DNA of 64,000 nucleotides from Vagococcus fessus (GTDB taxonomy: Bacteria; Bacillota; Bacilli; Lactobacillales; Vagococcaceae), in the NCBI RefSeq assembly GCF_003987565.1, contig NZ_NGJY01000004.1:106612-170611 (forward strand), given 5' to 3'. Below, piece after piece: positions 61,295 to 64,000 of the stretch. Under the pieces are notes generated by a model, which saw only the letters and a list, made by a program, of their open reading frames with translations, ran no database searches and had not been told where the DNA came from. How positions within the stretch are numbered: the stretch's first letter is position 1; each line of letters starts with the position of its first letter. Made by a program: the position numbers and the translations under genes.

Positions 61295-61879
61295 ATGACA
61301 TTTCCACAATTAGATTTAGAAAACACAAAAGGTACTGTTGTGACATTAAAAACTAACAGAGGTGATATGACGTTCAAACTTTTTGACGAAATCGCACCTA
61401 AAACAGTAGCAAACTTTGTCGGTTTAGTAAAACAAGGATACTACGATGGTGTTATCTTCCACCGTGTTATACCTGATTTCATGATCCAAGGTGGCGATCC
61501 AACAGGAACAGGTATGGGTGGCGAAAGTATTTATGGGTCAAGTTTTGAAGATGAATTTTCAAGAGACGTCTTCAACTTACGTGGTGCGTTATCAATGGCC
61601 AACGCTGGTCCTAATACAAATGGTAGCCAATTCTTTATCGTTCAAAACCAAAACATGCCTAAAAATATGTTAGGTCAAATGAAAGATGCTGGATTCCCAG
61701 AAGAAATTATCAATGAATATGCAAAAGGTGGTACGCCTCATTTAGATCACCGTCATACAGTTTTCGGTCACATTATGGAAGGGATGTCAGTAGTTGATGA
61801 TATCGCTGGCGTTCAACGTGGCCCTCAAGACAAACCATTATACGATGTTGTTATTGAGTCAGTAGAAGTAACAGAATAA
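61295..61879 (+). CDS. Cyclophilin-type peptidyl-prolyl isomerase
   Basis: A 194-residue cytoplasmic cyclophilin. The catalytic segment [19 protein letters not shown] near residue 60 (R, F, M, Q) and [15 protein letters not shown] near 103 are intact. A small insertion ([18 protein letters not shown]) distinguishes this Lactobacillales PpiB form. It speeds cis-trans isomerisation of proline bonds. TAGGAGG lies ten bases before the chosen ATG at 61295; frames from 61256 would put that site inside the gene. Confidence 0.93.
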   Translation: MTFPQLDLENTKGTVVTLKTNRGDMTFKLFDEIAPKTVANFVGLVKQGYYDGVIFHRVIPDFMIQGGDPTGTGMGGESIYGSSFEDEFSRDVFNLRGALSMANAGPNTNGSQFFIVQNQNMPKNMLGQMKDAGFPEEIINEYAKGGTPHLDHRHTVFGHIMEGMSVVDDIAGVQRGPQDKPLYDVVIESVEVTE

Positions 61880-61916
61880 AAAAATCTAAACTTTAAATGT
61901 GTTAAGTAGGATTTCT

Positions 61917-62773
61917 ATGTTATTTGGAGCAATCGAAGCAGGTGGTACGAAATTTGTTTGTGCGGTCAGTGATAAAGAGTTAACTATTCTTGAAAGAGTG
62001 AGTATTCCGACGACAGTGCCGGAAGAAACAATGGCAGAAGTATTTGCTTTCTTTGATAAACATGATGTTGTATCGATTGGTGTAGGATCGTTTGGTCCGA
62101 TTGATGTCAATAAAAAATCTAAAACATACGGTTATGTTACGACAACACCAAAAAAGGTTGGACTAACTATAATTTCTTAGGAGCACTTAAAGAACGTTAT
62201 GATATCCCGGTTGCTTGGACGACAGACGTTAATGCAGCTGCTTACGGCGAATTAAAAAAAGGAGCGGCTGTAGGAAAAGAAAGCTGCCTTTATTTAACAG
62301 TTGGGACAGGTATCGGCGGTGGAGTTGTGATAGATGGTAAAATTATCAATGGATACGGTCACCCAGAGGTTGGTCATATTAGTGTTAAACGTCACCCGGA
62401 GGATACATATGAAGGAACATGTCCTTTCCATAAAGATTGTTTAGAAGGAGTGGCTGCAGGCCCTTCTTTAGAAAAACGTTATGGTGTTAAAGGGCATGAA
62501 TTAGAGCCGACACATAAAGCTTGGGAAATTGAAGCGTATTACTTAGCACAAGCTATAATGAATTACACATTAGTTTTATCACCAGAGATGATTATTTTTG
62601 GTGGAGGTGTAATGAAGCAAGAACAACTATTTCCTCTAATGAGAGAGTCGTATAAAAATCAAGTAAATGGATATGTTGCGACGCCCGAACTTGAAGAATA
62701 TATCGTGCCGTGTGCATTAGGTGATAATGCAGGCATTACAGGTTGCTTATTGTTAGCTATGGAAGAAGTTTAA
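61917..62773 (+). pseudogene. ROK family sugar kinase (fructokinase-like) interrupted by a -1 frameshift
   Basis: Two frames together encode a complete ~285-residue ROK kinase. N-part: GAIEAGGTKFVCAVSD (phosphate loop) to TTTPKK. C-part: TNYNFLGAL through LTVGTGIGGGVVIDGK, then a zinc site of His and three Cys/His (HPEDTYEGTCPFHKDCLEG), typical of ROK fructokinases. The frame breaks at a run of six A (62150-62155), where seven would restore it; the first frame stops at 62178-62180. Everything else is intact, with AGGA before the start at 61917. The heptamer A-AAA-AAG (62150-62156) permits a -1 ribosomal shift that gives exactly the full protein, so the gene may still work. Confidence 0.85.
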
Positions 62774-62780
62774 AAAAAGG

Positions 62781-62810
62781 AACGTCTTAAATTTAAGACG
62801 TTTCTTTTTT
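62781..62810 (+). terminator. Rho-independent terminator after ROK kinase gene
   Basis: Perfect 22-base palindrome AACGTCTTAAA/TTTAAGACGTT followed by TCTTTTTT. Confidence 0.9.
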
Positions 62811-62879
62811 ATTTCACTTTTAAATAATATAACGTATAATAGGATACGCGAATTAATTGAACGAAAGGTGGTACTTGAT

Positions 62880-63248
62880 ATGGAATATAAGATTGGCATG
62901 GAACTAGAAGGAACAGTAACAGGCGTACAAACGTATGGTGCATTTGTTTCTTTAGATAAAAATACCCAAGGATTAATACATATATCTGAAGTGAAACATG
63001 GGTTTATAAAGAATATAGGTGATGTTTTAACTACTGGAGATAAAATTAAAGTCAAAATTATTGATATTGATGACTATTCAAAAAAAATCAGTTTATCAAT
63101 GAGAGCTCTGGAGCCTTACGCTAGCCAAAATCAAGCGAAGTATAAAAAATATTTTACAAATAAACGTAAGAAAATAGGATTTCAAAGTATCGCAGAGATG
63201 CTTCCTAACTGGATCAATGAAAATATGAAAGAACTAACTGGAAAATAA
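62880..63248 (+). CDS. S1-domain RNA-binding protein (YugI/CvfD-like)
   Basis: A 122-residue protein: one S1 OB-fold domain (GMELEGTVTGVQTYGAFVSL to KKISLSMRAL, about residues 5-75) and a short basic C-terminal region. It belongs to the small general-stress S1 proteins (YugI/GSP13; CvfD in streptococci), which bind ribosomes or mRNA and modulate translation. The start at 62880 has AAAGGTGG eight bases upstream; the GTG at 62868 overlaps this site. Monocistronic with respect to the kinase, whose terminator precedes it. Confidence 0.9.
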   Translation: MEYKIGMELEGTVTGVQTYGAFVSLDKNTQGLIHISEVKHGFIKNIGDVLTTGDKIKVKIIDIDDYSKKISLSMRALEPYASQNQAKYKKYFTNKRKKIGFQSIAEMLPNWINENMKELTGK

Positions 63249-63323
63249 TTGTGTTATTTTCTTGAAAATGTGCTATCATACTTTTAGAATACTGAATCTT
63301 ATTTGAAAATAGAGGTGGATATT

Positions 63324-63692
63324 TTGAGTTGCCAATTAGTTGCAGGAACAGTGATTTTAAATACTGAGGACGGTAATAAAAAATTTTTAGTTAAGAAAGA
63401 AAGTCAAACATTTGATTTTGTAACAACTGAAATGAATGGAGAAATAACAAGTTTAGCGACTATTTTGCAAGAGTTGAAATTAAACGCATTACTTGATGTT
63501 AATTTGATTGATTTAGTGGAACTAACTAATATAACAATTGACGATAAAAAAATGCCATTATTTGTTTTTGAAATGTCAGAAAAGTATGAATCACATGCAG
63601 AAACTATTCAAGATGACTTTTCTTGGGAAAGCCCGAAAGTTATGAGGGATGTTTTAGCAAGATTTAATATTTCTGGTGTACCTCTATTTTGA
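63324..63692 (+). CDS. Small protein of unknown function, possibly Nudix-derived
   Basis: 122 residues with a TTG start, set by GAGGTGG five bases upstream. The N-terminal third (VAGTVILNTEDGNKKFLVKK) resembles the first strands of a Nudix fold, but no Nudix box (GX5EX7REUXEE) is present, so an enzyme is unlikely. The remainder is acidic with a conserved-looking end (ARFNISGVPLF). I do not recognise the family. It is the last gene before the rRNA operon. Confidence 0.7.
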   Translation: MSCQLVAGTVILNTEDGNKKFLVKKESQTFDFVTTEMNGEITSLATILQELKLNALLDVNLIDLVELTNITIDDKKMPLFVFEMSEKYESHAETIQDDFSWESPKVMRDVLARFNISGVPLF

Positions 63693-63726
63693 TTAAAAAT
63701 AACTATAAGTTATTTTTAATCAACGC

Positions 63727-63755
63727 TTGTAATTGTTAATACAACATGTTATATT
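63727..63755 (+). promoter_or_regulatory. rRNA operon promoter P1 (upstream)
   Basis: TTGTAA (63727-63732), 17-bp spacer, TATATT (63750-63755). Confidence 0.6.
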
Positions 63756-63818
63756 AATAAACGTTGTTACGACATGTAGCACAAACGAAAAAACATAAAA
63801 AACTTTTTCGGAAAGTAG

Positions 63819-63847
63819 TTGACGACATCAACTAATCATGATATTAT
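63819..63847 (+). promoter_or_regulatory. rRNA operon promoter P2
   Basis: TTGACG (63819-63824), 17-bp spacer, TATTAT (63842-63847). Two promoters about 90 bases apart are typical of rRNA operons. Confidence 0.78.
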
Positions 63848-63854
63848 GATTAAG

Positions 63855-64000
63855 TTGCTAAGGCGACAACGACACAACGTAGACCTTTGAAAACTGAACA
63901 AAGTAAGACGAACCAAACGTGTAGGATGTTGTTCTCATTAGTTGAGACAACAAACTAAATTTTAAGATTTTTATTAAAAATCTAAGTGAAGTAACATTCG
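63855..64000 (+). other. 16S rRNA leader with boxA-like sequence (window edge)
   Basis: The leader contains ACCTTTGAAAACTGAAC (63881-63897), the boxA-type element seen before 16S and in rRNA spacers of Lactobacillales. It continues through an AT-rich stretch to the window end. The mature 16S start (AGAGTTTGATCCTGG) is not reached, so the rRNA itself lies just beyond base 64000. Confidence 0.85.

Overview
This window is a core-genome stretch of a low-GC Gram-positive bacterium of the order Lactobacillales. The AT-rich codon use, strong AGGAGG-type ribosome binding sites, a Met T-box, MurT/GatD, RpoE (delta), ComEA-EB-EC and a Bacillus-like gene order (tdk-prfA-prmC-sua5-glyA-upp; ArsC-like-gcvH; yutD-yutF-yutG) fit Enterococcaceae. 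The protein sequences look Vagococcus/Enterococcus-like, but the genus is inferred, not shown. I see no prophage, insertion sequence, CRISPR array or tRNA gene.

Layout. 1-5 kb: end of a multidrug-type ABC exporter, a YitT membrane protein, the murT-gatD pair that amidates peptidoglycan glutamate, and a KtrB/TrkH K+ channel subunit. 5-9.5 kb: a membrane protein behind a small structured leader, then an unusual membrane protein with seven tandem zinc ribbons. 9.6-15.3 kb: thymidine kinase, release factor 1 and its methylase, tRNA threonylcarbamoylation, glyA, upp. 15.4-24.2 kb: an esterase, a RodA/FtsW SEDS protein, an ArsC-like protein with GcvH, a Met T-box controlling metN and a fused metI-metQ gene, then a processive-type glycosyltransferase with UDP-GlcNAc 2-epimerase. 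24.3-33 kb: DUF1033, topB, ftsK, a Na+/H+ antiporter, a YrvL-like protein, rlmN. 33-37.4 kb: a Nudix regulator, a glyoxalase, an HD phosphohydrolase with LipL, and DUF1934. 37.5-44.4 kb: rpoE, comEA-comEB-comEC, holA, rpsT, pit. 44.4-54 kb: a P1B-4 metal ATPase behind two Fur boxes, a pentapeptide protein, uppP, an amino-acid permease, an MBL hydrolase, a MerR regulator, a lipoprotein, a TSUP transporter, queG. 54-63.7 kb: a long structured leader before an mgtC-like gene, phosphatases, the yunD/yutD/yutF/yutG group, ferredoxin-NADP reductase, a cyclophilin, a frameshifted ROK sugar kinase, an S1-domain protein and a small unknown protein. The window ends inside the promoter and leader of an rRNA operon, before 16S begins.

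Links between genes. GcvH (18.2 kb) and LipL (35.9 kb) are the donor and enzyme of the lipoyl relay. UppP, MurT/GatD and the RodA-like protein act on the cell wall. ComEA/EB/EC form the DNA-uptake operon. The GT2 synthase and UDP-GlcNAc 2-epimerase look like a two-gene glycopolymer unit.

Most notable: a single-base frameshift in the ROK kinase that falls exactly on an A-AAA-AAG slippery heptamer; a MetI-MetQ fusion under a Met T-box; a seven-zinc-ribbon membrane protein with an internal start site; near-consensus Fur boxes on a P1B-4 ATPase; a MerR promoter with a 19-bp spacer; and unassigned structured leaders at about 5.15 kb, 21.6 kb and 54.1-54.3 kb. Several gene starts are moved from the longest reading frame on ribosome-binding-site or promoter evidence.
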